Shown piece after piece: positions 1 to 9,515 of a stretch of 22,570 bases of DNA; position 1 is the first letter of the stretch; the number at the start of each line of letters is the position of its first letter. The notes below the pieces were generated by a model, which was not told the origin of the DNA, did not search any database, and saw only the letters and a list, made by a program, of their open reading frames with translations. The translations under genes and the position numbers were made by a program. This DNA comes from Saccoglossus kowalevskii (lineage: Eukaryota > Hemichordata > Enteropneusta > Harrimaniidae), in NCBI RefSeq assembly GCF_000003605.2, contig NW_003131862.1, forward strand, positions 47,005-69,574. Reading direction: 5' to 3'.

Positions 1-737
1 CCACTTTTGTTTCGCCAATGTATCACAGCAAATTCCCCTTCACAAACTTTTGGAATGAATTCTTCTGCCATGCGACGTATGTACGGAGCGCGCACAAGGT
101 GCTTATCCACCAATTCGTTTATTTCGTCGTTACACGGCAGATTTACGTCATCGGTTGCAAATAAAGCAAGGCACTTTTCATTTCGTGAACTGTAATAGTC
201 GTTGCTGGCACTGTTCCCAAATGAGGTTATGATTGTATTCAGTTCTGTCGTGACACCCGGAATGCTGTTGAGTATACGTGTGGCAGCAAATGCCTGGAAA
301 ACAGCTTTCCATCCAATCAGTTGTTCATACTTTTGGAACATCACTTCCTTTGTTTCCATGGCGATTGTGGGCGGTATAAACACGTTATTTGCTTCTAAAG
401 TGTTTCCACAATGTGAGATGTAATCTGTTTCATCAGCAATTGGCAGCATTTCTCGTAACTTCTCCGAATCAAAAGTCGTATCAGCGTCGCGTGGCTTGTG
501 GGTTTTATGGACGTTGAAGGGTCTTATGAAAAGGGTCCTCTGTTGAAATACGGCAAATTTCACGGCGATTCTCCATAGATTATACATGGTTGACGGTCCG
601 GCAGATGGCACATTCCAGACAATTATAAGGTATCTATCTGTCGCAATAGACCTGTTGTTTGTTCGCAGAAAGTCGCAACTTTTAATTAGGTTCTCTACAG
701 CATCATAGTTATTATACGACGATTTGCTGACATCAAT
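1..737 (-). CDS. Gene A exon 2: O-fucosyltransferase-like domain, N-terminal half (cut by window edge)
   Basis: The minus strand is open for 245 codons with no stop from 737 to the left edge. It aligns throughout with exon 2 of genes B and C: a stem with a Cys-Asp-Phe-Leu motif, then SAGPSTMYNLWRIAVKFAVF (the usual position of the nucleotide-binding loop and helix in O-FucT proteins), CGNTL, EKCLALF, LPCNDEIN and finally VIHWRNKSG. The His-Trp-Arg stretch matches the family motif whose Arg contacts the GDP-fucose phosphate, so by this criterion copy A looks intact. The acceptor is GTCAG at 742-738. A second AG 11 bases further in would break the frame. Compared with C, only about 6 bases of the exon lie beyond the window. 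Five cysteines are shared with B and C, consistent with a disulfide-bonded lumenal domain. Exons 3-5 are outside. Function is inferred from motifs; the acceptor substrate is unknown. Confidence 0.82.
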   Translation of the reverse strand, partial: MDVSKSSYNNYDAVENLIKSCDFLRTNNRSIATDRYLIIVWNVPSAGPSTMYNLWRIAVKFAVFQQRTLFIRPFNVHKTHKPRDADTTFDSEKLREMLPIADETDYISHCGNTLEANNVFIPPTIAMETKEVMFQKYEQLIGWKAVFQAFAATRILNSIPGVTTELNTIITSFGNSASNDYYSSRNEKCLALFATDDVNLPCNDEINELVDKHLVRAPYIRRMAEEFIPKVCEGEFAVIHWRNKS

Positions 738-2034
738 CTGACATAAATACAAGCGAAAGAACGTATATTATAATTGTGTTCATCAGACAAGTTATCTAAA
801 GACCATGTCTTATTTTAACCGTGGTAAACCTGCTAGGATTGACCTCTATGTCAATGTGTTTTGAAAGATCGGTGTTGTTTAATGTTAGTATTATCACATT
901 CCCTCTCGAGAAACTGTGGTATTATGTTGAATTGTGTTAAATATATTTCCATTTGTAAAATTATTCCATTCATAAGCTAATTTAGATCACAACTTTTCCT
1001 ATTAGCATTTGTACCTCGACTGGCGTAATCTCAAGTCGGATTGGCGTTTTCGTAGCCTACGTGTACTTAATTCGGGAACATCTTTGTATGCGTAGGCTGA
1101 CGTAACCTCAAGTAAGGTTTGGAGCTTTTGGCTAATCATGCTGAAGTTATCGTAAATATGTTTATTTTTTTCTTAGCAATATTTATTTCAGTGTACAAAT
1201 CTGTTTCGTGAGATTCTCTCCCTAATTATTATTAATTATATTATATATTAATTAGTGTTGCAGATATGGCAAGTCTATACTATGCAAAACGAATATTTGA
1301 TGTCATTGTTGAAATTCCTCATTTCAGTACTATGGATAAATAAATATTTTTTTATTTTTGCATATTATTATGCTGTCTTAGAAAAAAAGGGATTATAAAA
1401 AAATGTTTCTGTGTATTTGGGCACCATTTTTGTTCCTGTGCATCTTATTTATGATTCTTCTATAAGTAATTTCATAGTCAAACAAATTTACTTAAAAATT
1501 GCAAATTTTGCTGTTATGAAATCAATCCAAGTAAAATTTGATGTAAATTTGAGGTACCGGTCGCTTTTAATATTGTGTTCTCGTCTCGTCGGATCAGGAG
1601 CCAATCAGAACTCGTGTTACACACCATAGTTGGTAGTCGATGAGACGTCGTTAGATGCGTGTACACTGGTAACCAGCGGCCAATAAGCAATCAGAGCTTC
1701 TACCAACATCAAATTTTAATGCCATGACAACAGTTATGGTTTTCAATTCACATTGTGATTCTTTTCGAATTCGGAATAGTCGGCGTCGAGGAAAAATGTT
1801 TTAAAATGTTATAATACGGCTTTCTTCGAGTAAACTTTAAACATCAGAGAATACAGTGATGTTGTTGTTTATTTATTTCAGTTTTTAACCAGTATTATCG
1901 TAGGGCACGGCCATTTTTAAATGTTAGCACTAAAAATGTATCAATGTAATGATTTGAAATAATTGCCACGATGTCTGGGCTATTTTGGTCATTGCCTGGA
2001 TACTCAGTCGCTATGCATGCTAGTTTATACTCAC
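738..2034 (-). other. Gene A intron 1
   Basis: This 1.3-kb phase-0 intron runs from donor GTGAGT (2034-2029) to acceptor CAG (740-738). It has no gene. It contains an imperfect direct repeat of about 30 bp (near 1021 and 1099), two CCAAT-type motifs near 1599 and 1679, and a 13-bp perfect inverted repeat (1532-1544 with 1706-1718) of doubtful meaning. Confidence 0.7.
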
Positions 2035-2178
2035 TTGTTGATTTTGGACTGCACACTGAAATGGATCCTGGACTCCGAGCTGAATATTCATTGTAATGAT
2101 ATAGGTAACTATACTTGTTAAGGGTATACACAAATATAGACATCTCAACTGATTGGATGTTAAATCGCCGTGTGGCAT
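2035..2178 (-). CDS. Gene A exon 1: start codon and type II signal anchor
   Basis: This exon encodes 48 residues beginning MPHGD. A hydrophobic segment at about residues 12-31 (LRCLYLCIPLTSIVTYII) is preceded by a short tail, the layout of a Golgi/ER type II signal anchor; a polar stem follows. The donor is CAA|GTGAGT in phase 0, which joins in frame to exon 2. The start was chosen because an acceptor (TTTCAG at 2185-2180) sits one base before this ATG, as in genes B and C; an upstream in-frame ATG at 2220 would lie in the intron. Exon length (48 codons) and the IPLxSIxTY pattern match gene B, suggesting A and B are closer to each other than to C. Confidence 0.75.
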
Positions 2179-2179
2179 T

Positions 2180-2200
2180 CTGAAATGGATAAAATATGAT
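2180..2200 (-). promoter_or_regulatory. Splice acceptor one base before gene A ATG
   Basis: The minus strand reads a pyrimidine-rich stretch ending CATTTCAG, then A, then ATG. The same AG-N-ATG layout occurs before gene B (8619-8618) and gene C (21166-21165). It implies a 5'UTR intron and a non-coding leader exon further right, which I could not locate. Confidence 0.6.
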
Positions 2201-5164
2201 TCACGTGTACACAATATCATGTAATCATCAATCTATGTCAACACATATCCCAGCTTTCTTATTTACTTATTGCAATGCTGAACTCGATTGAACCGTAAAC
2301 ACAAGCCACTATGCGTTGGATAGGTCGCATATTATGTTTTAAAGTTTTTGCATTTTTTAAATATAATTGCACTGAAAGCCAAACGGCTTTTGAAACAACT
2401 GACTAACATTAATATTTAACTATATCAACCAGATTAATACAATGGTTAGCTAATATGTGACTACTGTGTTGTTTGGCATTTATAAGATAGATATACTAAT
2501 CGTTTCAATTCATGTTCGTTTTGATTAACAGTGTATTGGTCTTTAACTTGATACACACAAATTACACATTAAAACCTGTGAATAAGAAATGCATCTTTAG
2601 TATATTTAACATCGTTCTGTTTCAGGTCATTATCATGATAACAATGCTTATCGTCGTTTTAAATTCGACTTGTGCATGCCATTTTAAATTTACATGAATC
2701 CACGGTCAAATCAGGTTCAATTGAATATACTAATAATGGTATACATTTATTACAATACTAAATTTATATTCACTTAACAAAACACAATTCATACTGCTGT
2801 ATTCCATATAATTACCTCGAGTGATTTATAAATCCAGTACAATATATCTGACACACATAGGTAACAGAAACTATCCGCCAGCATCGCATACCGTGACGTG
2901 GTGCTTTGATTACGGATCATAATATCACGTAAAAAAATGTTTGTTAATTTGAATAACATGTTTACATCACATGTGGCGCAAAATGTCTAAAATACTCTAA
3001 AGTAGAAAAGTACCGCACTTAGCCACATTTTGAGTCGCTGACATATACGCCGTTTAAGCGTAATTGCAATCGGGTCACCACCTGTCACCAGCCCCCGCAA
3101 AATTAGCAGAATAATACTATAACATCGGGGATATGATAACGAACCAGCATCGAAAATAGCGTAAAAGTGTATTTTATATCAAATTAACTACAAACACAAT
3201 AAATGAACGGTACCTTTCCTGTTCTGTAAACCTGTAGTTATCATCACCATCAACAGCAGATTTAAACATTTATGTAAATGAAACAACTAGTATCGGGCTG
3301 GCACACCAGTAATCCGGTTCGTTTACATTCAATGATTTGACAAAATAGAGTGATATGACAATAATGGCGAATAGAGAGAAACGATGAGTCTCTTCTTGTT
3401 ACGTGGGATTATAACCACCTAATGTTGAAATGAGAAATCATAATTTATGTAATTAACGATCGACCACACTGAAAAGCACTATACTCACTCTGGATACGTC
3501 CAACGTTATGCACATATCTTAAAATGTATGAGGTTATTCAGAGTTAGTTTAGCGTCAGCCGGCAGCAACGTATTCATAGTATGCAAATTTCACAACGAAT
3601 AATAGTAATATATTATATACGCTCTCTTAATTTAGTTAATGCTGGTCAAATTAGTTTGTTTGTTGCATATTTTCACAATTATTACTAGAATATAGTTAAT
3701 GTTGCCACCAATACTTCGCAAGGGTTTATTAATTGTATTCGTATAGTTCATATATGTATGGCATTGACCGATGACTTGCCTTCTGCAATTACAAGTCTAA
3801 TATGCACCGTGTACTAGTTTACATTCTAAAAATGTCTGTTTGAAGTTTGTCAATTATCAATTGAATCAAACAAAAGGAATATTATTTCCCGACAGTTCAA
3901 GTGAACCAGCTGGAATTTATAGAGAGCATATTTACAACACTACTGTACTGTCTCCATGGATCATCGGCGCATTTCGGATATTTTTAGCCGAGCTACGCCC
4001 AAATCTGGAACTAAACACCAATAATCTGCTTCCTTCTAAACAGTTGTTTCTCATTTATTACCGTTAAAATATTGTTGTTGATTTACGTTTCCTGCCGTTT
4101 CATTCGTTTGTGTTTTGTGTGCGACTTGTTTGAGGTGACGTGTTTGCGTCATGTACAATGCGCCACTAAACGGCCCTTATATTGAAACCCACGTGAACTC
4201 GAAAAGTAATGTGGGATGGGGCAAGACAAGGGAATAGTACAGTAACTAAAGATTTGTTTTTCATACAAGGTATATAAGAACATCTTTATGGACTGCATAC
4301 GGCTTTTGTTGCCCACGGTCACACGGCCTATGCACTCTCGCGAGCTCTGGCATCACTCGACTCGCAAGCTCTGGCATCGCTCGACCTCGGGTCGCAAATC
4401 TGTACCCAATCCATGAAGACTAAACTAATCTTAGTAGGAATTCTCTTTCTGACCACCGTCCATATCATCTATAGATACTAGCATATATATATATATCAGT
4501 AGTTTTAATGAAAATGAAGTACAATATTCGTAGTGAAATTGACACCTGTTGTTTAGTATGATGAATCCCCACGATTGGGTACAAGAGCATATAAGTTTAA
4601 AATACAAATTGTTATCCATAAGAAACATGAAACCATCAAAAGTGGCCATATAATTCATAGTGGGGTGGGAGAAGTAAGTTGGTGCTTATTTTTATTACTG
4701 TCTGGCCACCCAGTTTGCAATTCACCATGATCATTTACATATAAACAAAAGCTCCAGTCAATATCAGATTTGATTACTTGTTTCAAGCTGTGGCACTTGG
4801 AAATTAGTGTTGTGACATGTGGCAACTGTCTTAGGTAATAAGATCGCATAATTTTCAACTAGAAACAGGTAAACCAGTATACCTGTATGTATGAAGCCAG
4901 TGAATTTGATTCAAGCAAAGGAAACTGCATCTACGTATATAAATATAAATACACATGGACAGAGAATATTTTCTTGGAGCACTAAATGTGACAATTGCCC
5001 TACTATCTGTGCTGATTTGGTGGGTTAAATCCACCTTATATACGTAGCGCCCGACGAGGAGATGGGTAGGCAGTGAAGACAAATATTGACTGAAGCATTG
5101 CAAAGGACTGAATTGTTGTCAATAGCAACAAACATATCACCAGTCTGAGTGAAAGTAAAATAGT
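2201..5164. other. Region between genes A and B, no recognisable gene
   Basis: Nearly 3 kb of AT-rich sequence. Open frames are short, have no family resemblance and lack splice context. It should contain gene A's leader exon and promoter and the end of gene B's 3'UTR. The only local structure is a 24-bp tandem pair near 4338 and a short (AT)n tract near 4482. Confidence 0.55.
4338..4385. repeat. 24-bp tandem duplication
   Basis: Two consecutive 24-base units (TCGCGAGCTCTGGCATCACT.. and TCGCAAGCTCTGGCATCGCT..) differ at two bases. The patch is more GC- and CpG-rich than its surroundings. Confidence 0.7.
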
Positions 5165-5252
5165 TTTATTTTAACATGTACAATGAAACATGTATTAGTT
5201 CAATATAAAGTATTGTTCCAAAATACAATAATAGATTTGCGAAATATTTATT
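5165..5252 (-). terminator. Candidate polyadenylation signals of gene B
   Basis: Two AATAAA hexamers on the minus strand (5252-5247 and 5170-5165) lie about 70 and 150 bases past the gene B stop codon. The choice between them is not determined by the sequence. Confidence 0.5.
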
Positions 5253-5321
5253 TAACGCGCGTTGTAAATTTGATGATCCAGTGTGACACACTGTAACAAT
5301 GGTCACCATATCATCTGATAC

Positions 5322-5428
5322 TTATGCTAATTCTTCTATAGCCACAGTTTTCATTTTCCGAATTGTGCGAGTGTATTCAACATAAAACGACCAACTTGAT
5401 TGTCTTGAACTGATGAAAAGAGGAATTC
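5322..5428 (-). CDS. Gene B exon 5 (C-terminal motif and stop)
   Basis: The acceptor TTTTCATAG (5437-5429) is followed by 107 nt ending in TAA at 5324-5322. It encodes the conserved end of the O-FucT fold, IPLFISSRQSSWSFYVEYTR, corresponding to the SSF-type motif of protein O-fucosyltransferases. The protein ends EELA, 14 residues shorter than gene C. Confidence 0.85.
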
Positions 5429-7688
5429 CTATGAAAATAAGATTATACATGATGATTCAGTGAAATATAGACGTCATTGGTGTGCTTTAGACATGAATCC
5501 ATCGATTGATGTGACTAAGCGTCACTACGCCAAATTACAAATGTACATTATCGTGAACGTGCGGTGATTAGACTGTGCTATGAACTGACTGTCTCTTGAT
5601 GTACTTACGTTCAGCTATTTCTTGTTCTATTAACGATATGATGTAATCGTCATCCTGGTATTTTGTAGACTCTGGGACCATTTCGAATATGTGCGTGAAT
5701 GCAAATACTTGCAGAGTACCAAGTTTTAGTTGATCTGCGAATTTCTGAAACGATTTGAACAGTCATTATCAATCAGTGTGATCATACGTTAGGTCTTGGT
5801 ATATGTGAGTATTAGCGCGAAGCATACTGATGCGATTTTGGGCGACATTTATATGAAAAAATAAATCAGAACATCGGGAGAATAACTTTTACATAAATTA
5901 TGTAAATAAAGTGGGAAGTGAGTGGAAATGCCAGTAGCTTCGTGGGTCCCACCTGACGCGATCAATCCCACAATTTGATTTCACAAAGCAGATTGGTGTT
6001 GAAGAAAGGTTAAATATATAATCAGGGGTTCATGGCCACGAATTAAACTCGCATTCCTTATATGATGAAATATAATCGGACGAATTCACAAAACGTTGTG
6101 TTTGAAAAAACGTTTTGTATAGATAGTAATCCGCCGGATGTGATCTAAGAAGAATCTTATATAGACATCTCCCAATAAAAAGAGACGTATACTTGATTCG
6201 TTGTGAACGTAAAATACCTGTTTATATGACGGTGGCGCTGCTACATAAATACAATTTAACTTATTATTTCGTAAGGTGTGCTCAATCGTTTCAGATATAT
6301 TATTGGCAGCGTTACACAGGTCTTCAACTTCTCTCTTCTTCCCCACAATGCAGTCTACGTCCCTGTGACACCTGCGCATTCAATAGAAGTGACGTCAGAG
6401 ATGAAATGTGGTGGCATGTGTATTGCCTGGCAACGATTTGTAAAGTGCGCCCTCTGGCGGGATTATCACAGTGCTCCGATATTTTTATCTTAACAACTCA
6501 GTCGACAACTTACTGATGGAGGAGAGGGCATAGAAATATAAAAGTAATCTACAACGCCGAAAAAACAACAGTTATAAACCATGATGACTGCATGTCATTT
6601 AGATTTAGACCACTCCGTAACTTCCGTTGTGTGTTGATGCTATATATGTATATTGTAAATAATGAGCAACTAAACAACATATATTGCTTACACCTATACA
6701 TATACGTCATTTGTAAATTACGTGTATGCTTTGTCGCTAGAGGGCCCGTATTACAGGTTTCAATGTAAACAAAATATTTCACCTTTCTCGGCTTTTAAGA
6801 TGTAAATGTATCACAGCAAAATTCCCTCCACATACGATAGATATAAATCGCTCCGCTATTTGCCGAATATAAGGAGCGCGTACCAGGTACTGTTCCACTC
6901 TAGTATTGATCTTGTCGTTGCACGGTAGCACTAAATCATCAGTTGGAAACAGCGCAATACACTTTTCATTTTTAGAATTATGATAGTCGTTTGTGGCGCT
7001 ATTCCCAAATGACGTAATGACTGTATCAAGTTCTGACGTAACTTCCGGTATGTTATTAAGAGCACTCCTGGCCGTGAACGCCTGAAATAAGACCTTCCAC
7101 TCAGCCATATTCTGGTATAATTGGTAAATCGTTTCTTTGGAGTTCGCATCGATTGAAGGCGGTATAAACACGTTGTTGGCAGTCAGAGTATTTCCACAAA
7201 GTGAGATAAAGTCTTTTTCGCTCGCCACTGGTAGTATTTCCTTCAACTTTTCTAAATCAAATGTTGTATCCACGTTTCGTGGTTCTAACGTGTTGTAGTC
7301 TATAAAAGGTCTTATCACAAAGGTCCTATGTTGAAATACGGCAAATTTAACAGCAATTCTCCATAACGTGTGCATGGCTGATGGCTCTGCGTACGACACG
7401 TTCCACACCGGTATAATATATTTCTTATATGCCGATATGTTGTTTATTTGTAAAAAGTCGCAATTTTCAGAACGGGTTTCTGTTGTACCTGGAAGGTTAT
7501 CACCCTCAGTGATGTCAGCCATGTAATCAGATACTTCTTGCTGCTGTAAAGAATAGTATAAACTATATGAATGAAAGTAATTTTTTTATTTGCTTTATTG
7601 TGTATTTTGCTATCTCCAAGGAATTTTGCTGTTTTTAATATTTTTAAGTAGGTTGGAGTCATGGTTCCATCCAGTAAATTGCCTGAAA

Positions 7689-7757
<69 letters not shown>

Positions 7758-8616
7758 GAAACAAAATCAATTCAATGTAGTTCCCATGTAGTATAATTGC
7801 TCAGCTCGATGCTCGAATAGTTGGTTTTGTAATTTAGACTTATATGCGAGGTTATGAATGAAAGTTAAGGGGACTTCTTTTGGAGGGTATGAATTGTTAG
7901 TTGAAGAGACTTTTATGCGAATCTATAAAATATAAGTCAATGGGACTTCTATGTGAGGTTATGAATGACACCTGAGGGGACTTCGATGTGAGGGTATGAG
8001 TTGAGAGGACTTTTATGCGAGGTTATGAAATGTAAGTTGGGGGAACCTCTCTCAGAGTTTATGAAATGTAAATTGAAGGGACTTCTATGCGAGTCTATCA
8101 AATATAAGTTGGGGGGACTGTTATGCGAGGTTATGAAATGCAAGTTGACAAACTTCCATGTGGGATTACGAAATGTAACATGGGGGCATTAACTTTTCGA
8201 GCGCCAATGTGTGTACCAATTTCACAAAATAAACCCTCACATTTTTTTAAATACATTCATCAAGACCTATATACAATATGAATTTATATCTAGTTTGGTG
8301 TAAAATTACTGGAACAATAATAGATTCGATTACTTGCGCAGTATTTCGTTAAGTTCGTAGAATAATGCCATCTCTTTGGTGAATTGGTTTAGAATATACA
8401 TGATTGAGGATATATACCGGGTAGGTTTAATATCCTCCTCACACGAATGATGCGTGCCGTAATGACACTTACCTTATGGGATGGGATGGCGCAATGCATA
8501 TGTTTGTAAACTCTTAGATTCGTATTTATCGCCATCATGTAGGTCAGTATACTTGCTAGAGGTATGCCAACAAATACAAACGTCACGTGATTGGGAGATG
8601 ATCCACCGTAAAACAT
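5322..8616 (-). CDS. Gene B: O-fucosyltransferase-like type II membrane protein, motif-altered copy
   Basis: Five coding exons (8473-8616, 6783-7543, 6218-6371, 5609-5744, 5322-5428) splice in phases 0, 2, 0, 1 into one frame of 433 aa. The order is a signal anchor (about residues 10-31), a stem, then the O-FucT-like domain: the LWRIAVKFAVFQHRT helix, CGNTL, EKCIALF, LPCNDKIN, a His motif, NKLNCIYVAAPPSY, DDDYIISLIEQEIAE and the C-terminal SSWSFYVEYTRTIR motif. The predicted location is the Golgi or ER lumen; the reaction would be fucose transfer from GDP-fucose to a protein or glycan. In A and C the motif is HWRNKSGE; here it reads HLHLKSRE, so the usual Arg is missing while the frame stays open. 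B may therefore be a weak or inactive enzyme, or have another role. The initial Met at 7522 of the long exon-2 frame is not the start, because the frame continues to the acceptor. Neighbours A and C are same-strand paralogues. Confidence 0.83.
5609..5744 (-). CDS. Gene B exon 4
   Basis: Acceptor TTTCAG, donor GTAAGT, 136 nt, phase 0 in and phase 1 out, the same length as gene C exon 4. It encodes LQVFAFTHIFEMVPES and an acidic DDDYIISLIEQEIAE segment, aligned without gaps to gene C. Confidence 0.85.
6218..6371 (-). CDS. Gene B exon 3
   Basis: The acceptor GCGCAG ends at 6372; the donor GTATTT (6217-6212) is weaker than consensus. At 154 nt the exon is identical in length to gene C exon 3. 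It encodes CHRDVDCIVGKKREVEDL and the beta-strand motif NKLNCIYVAAPPSY, typical of the second Rossmann-like half of O-FucT enzymes. Confidence 0.85.
6447..6460 (-). promoter_or_regulatory. CTCF-like motif in gene B intron 2
   Basis: The minus strand reads CCGCCAGAGGGCGC, matching 12 of 14 positions of the remembered CTCF core CCACCAGGGGGCGC. CTCF and its motif are conserved in most bilaterians; binding here is inferred only. Confidence 0.4.
6734..6747 (+). promoter_or_regulatory. Second CTCF-like motif in gene B intron 2
   Basis: TCGCTAGAGGGCCC on the plus strand fits the C-R-C-Y-A-G-R-G-G-G-C core. It is about 270 bp from the minus-strand motif at 6447, so the pair is divergently oriented. 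Confidence 0.25.
6783..7543 (-). CDS. Gene B exon 2 (N-terminal half of catalytic domain)
   Basis: A 761-nt open exon. The acceptor is TTTACAG followed at once by another CAG (NAGNAG), so one Gln codon may be included or skipped. The donor is AG|GTGAAA (6782-6777), in phase 2 like gene C. Cys positions and the LWRIAVKFA, CGNTL and LPCN blocks match A and C. The closing motif is HLHLKSRE instead of HWRNKSGE: three consecutive codons (TGG CGA AAC in copy A) have become TTA CAT CTT with no indel. An Asn-Val-Ser sequon lies in the WNVSYAE segment. Confidence 0.87.
7688..7757. repeat. (ATT)n microsatellite
   Basis: About 23 uninterrupted ATT/TTA units on the plus strand, inside gene B intron 1. 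It reads as poly-Ile in one frame, which is an artefact. Confidence 0.97.
7841..8186. repeat. Degenerate ~36-bp minisatellite in gene B intron 1
   Basis: Around nine or ten diverged copies of a unit built on GGACTTCTATGCGAGGTTAT followed by GAAATGTAAGTTGGGG. Substitutions and small indels make copies vary between about 30 and 37 bp. Both strands stay partly open across it because units near 36 bp preserve frame. Confidence 0.85.
8473..8616 (-). CDS. Gene B exon 1: start codon and signal anchor
   Basis: 48 codons beginning MFYGGSSPNH, with a hydrophobic segment at about residues 11-31 (VTFVFVGIPLASILTYMM) and a polar stem ending SHK. The donor is AAG|GTAAGT, phase 0. The ATG is one base after acceptor TTTTATAG|G, matching genes A and C. 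Confidence 0.78.
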
Positions 8617-8617
8617 C

Positions 8618-8636
8618 CTATAAAAGAATAAAACCC
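8618..8636 (-). promoter_or_regulatory. Splice acceptor before gene B ATG
   Basis: The minus strand reads TTTTATTCTTTTATAG then G-ATG. The pyrimidine tract spans the whole interval between the exon and the flanking GGGT duplication of the neighbouring mobile element. Confidence 0.6.
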
Positions 8637-8640
8637 GGGT

Positions 8641-9511
8641 AACACTTTATTTTTTCAAAATGGAATTATTTTGTCCATGTTTATTTCATTTATGCACGAA
8701 ATGTGTGATAATGTAGTATTGTTATGATAATTCAGCAGGAAAACGTGTTATCGTGGGATATGCCTTCTGAAGTCAAGATAAAATAATGAGAGTAATGAAG
8801 TCAAACTATAAAGATAAATTAGATGTTCATGTTGACATTCTGTTGTGTATACTGTGACATGTGCCAATGATATATATTAAACATTCAAAACACGAACAAT
8901 AACTATGATAGGTAATAAATATTGGTTTACTAACCTTATTCCAATGAAATTAAAACCTTTGTGGTTTCAAAAACACACGAATGTAGCTGCTGCTCTCTAA
9001 CACTAACGATTGTGTCAAACATGGCGACTAAAATCATGTCCAGTGACAAACTACTATTAACTTAAGGGGTTCATCTACATAATATTATCTCACCGTCTAG
9101 CTGGTCCGCCCAGTGCCACTGTGGAGATAATATTATCTCACTGACTCGCTGGTCCGCCCAGTGGATATAATATCGACTCACTGGTCTACCCAGTGCCACT
9201 GGTGACTCACTGGCAAATAGTGTTATCTCTCTCTGACCCAGTCATTCCCACAGGCGCCTGTGGTCATTCCCATGAATATTGTTTGATAAAAAACGGTAAA
9301 AAATACTGTTCGTAAAGCCCACCGCTTGTCTTTTCACGCCATTCTCAAAATTTCGCCGTAGGTGGCGTCTTGTTTTTGGCTTCAGAAGGCATATCCCACG
9401 ATAACACGTTTTCCTGCTGTATTATCATAACAATACTACATTATCACACATTTCGTGCATAAATGAAATAAACATGGACAAAATAATTCCATTTTGAAAA
9501 AATAAAGTGTT
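8641..9511. mobile_element. 871-bp long-TIR (foldback-like) DNA element
   Basis: The ends are inverted repeats of 136 bp (8641-8776 and 9376-9511), beginning AACACTTTATTTTTTCAAAA and differing at only two positions by eye. GGGT directly flanks both ends (8637-8640 and 9512-9515), a likely 4-bp target duplication. The interior has no transposase-sized frame, so it is non-autonomous. It holds a tandemly repeated CTGGTCCGCCCAGTG-type block (9095-9215) and the 16-bp palindrome CCACAGGCGCCTGTGG (9248-9263). Near-identical arms suggest recent insertion or arm homogenisation. The superfamily is not determined. Confidence 0.88.
9095..9215. repeat. Imperfect tandem repeats inside the long-TIR element
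   Basis: ATAATATTATCTCAC followed by a CTGGTCCGCCCAGTG block recurs two to three times with variations (GGTCCGCCCAGTG, GGTCTACCCAGTG). The repeated block is itself partly palindromic. Confidence 0.65.
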
Positions 9512-9515
9512 GGGT

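Larger units (their letters stand above)
7544..8472 (-). other. Gene B intron 1 (coding)
   Basis: About 930 bp, donor GTAAGT (8472-8467), phase 0. It is filled mainly by an (ATT)n tract and a degenerate minisatellite. Open frames here are by-products of those repeats. Confidence 0.75.

Noticed and set aside
7-423. Plus-strand frames at 7-195 and 202-423
   Set aside because: Antisense shadows of gene A exon 2, which is open in the correct minus frame.
1532-1718. 13-bp perfect inverted repeat TAAAATTTGATGT in gene A intron 1
   Set aside because: Does not extend beyond 13 bp, no target duplication, and the sequence is low-complexity A/T.
4401-4583. 11-bp inverted repeat TGTACCCAATC / GATTGGGTACA
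   Set aside because: Too short to call an element, with no flanking duplication.
6193-6516. Plus-strand 107-codon frame
   Set aside because: Antisense to gene B exon 3, and no family resemblance.
7590-7796. 68-codon frame with poly-isoleucine
   Set aside because: Translation of the (ATT)n microsatellite.
7949-8192. 63- and 64-codon frames on opposite strands with repeated motifs
   Set aside because: They are by-products of the 36-bp minisatellite within a gene B intron.
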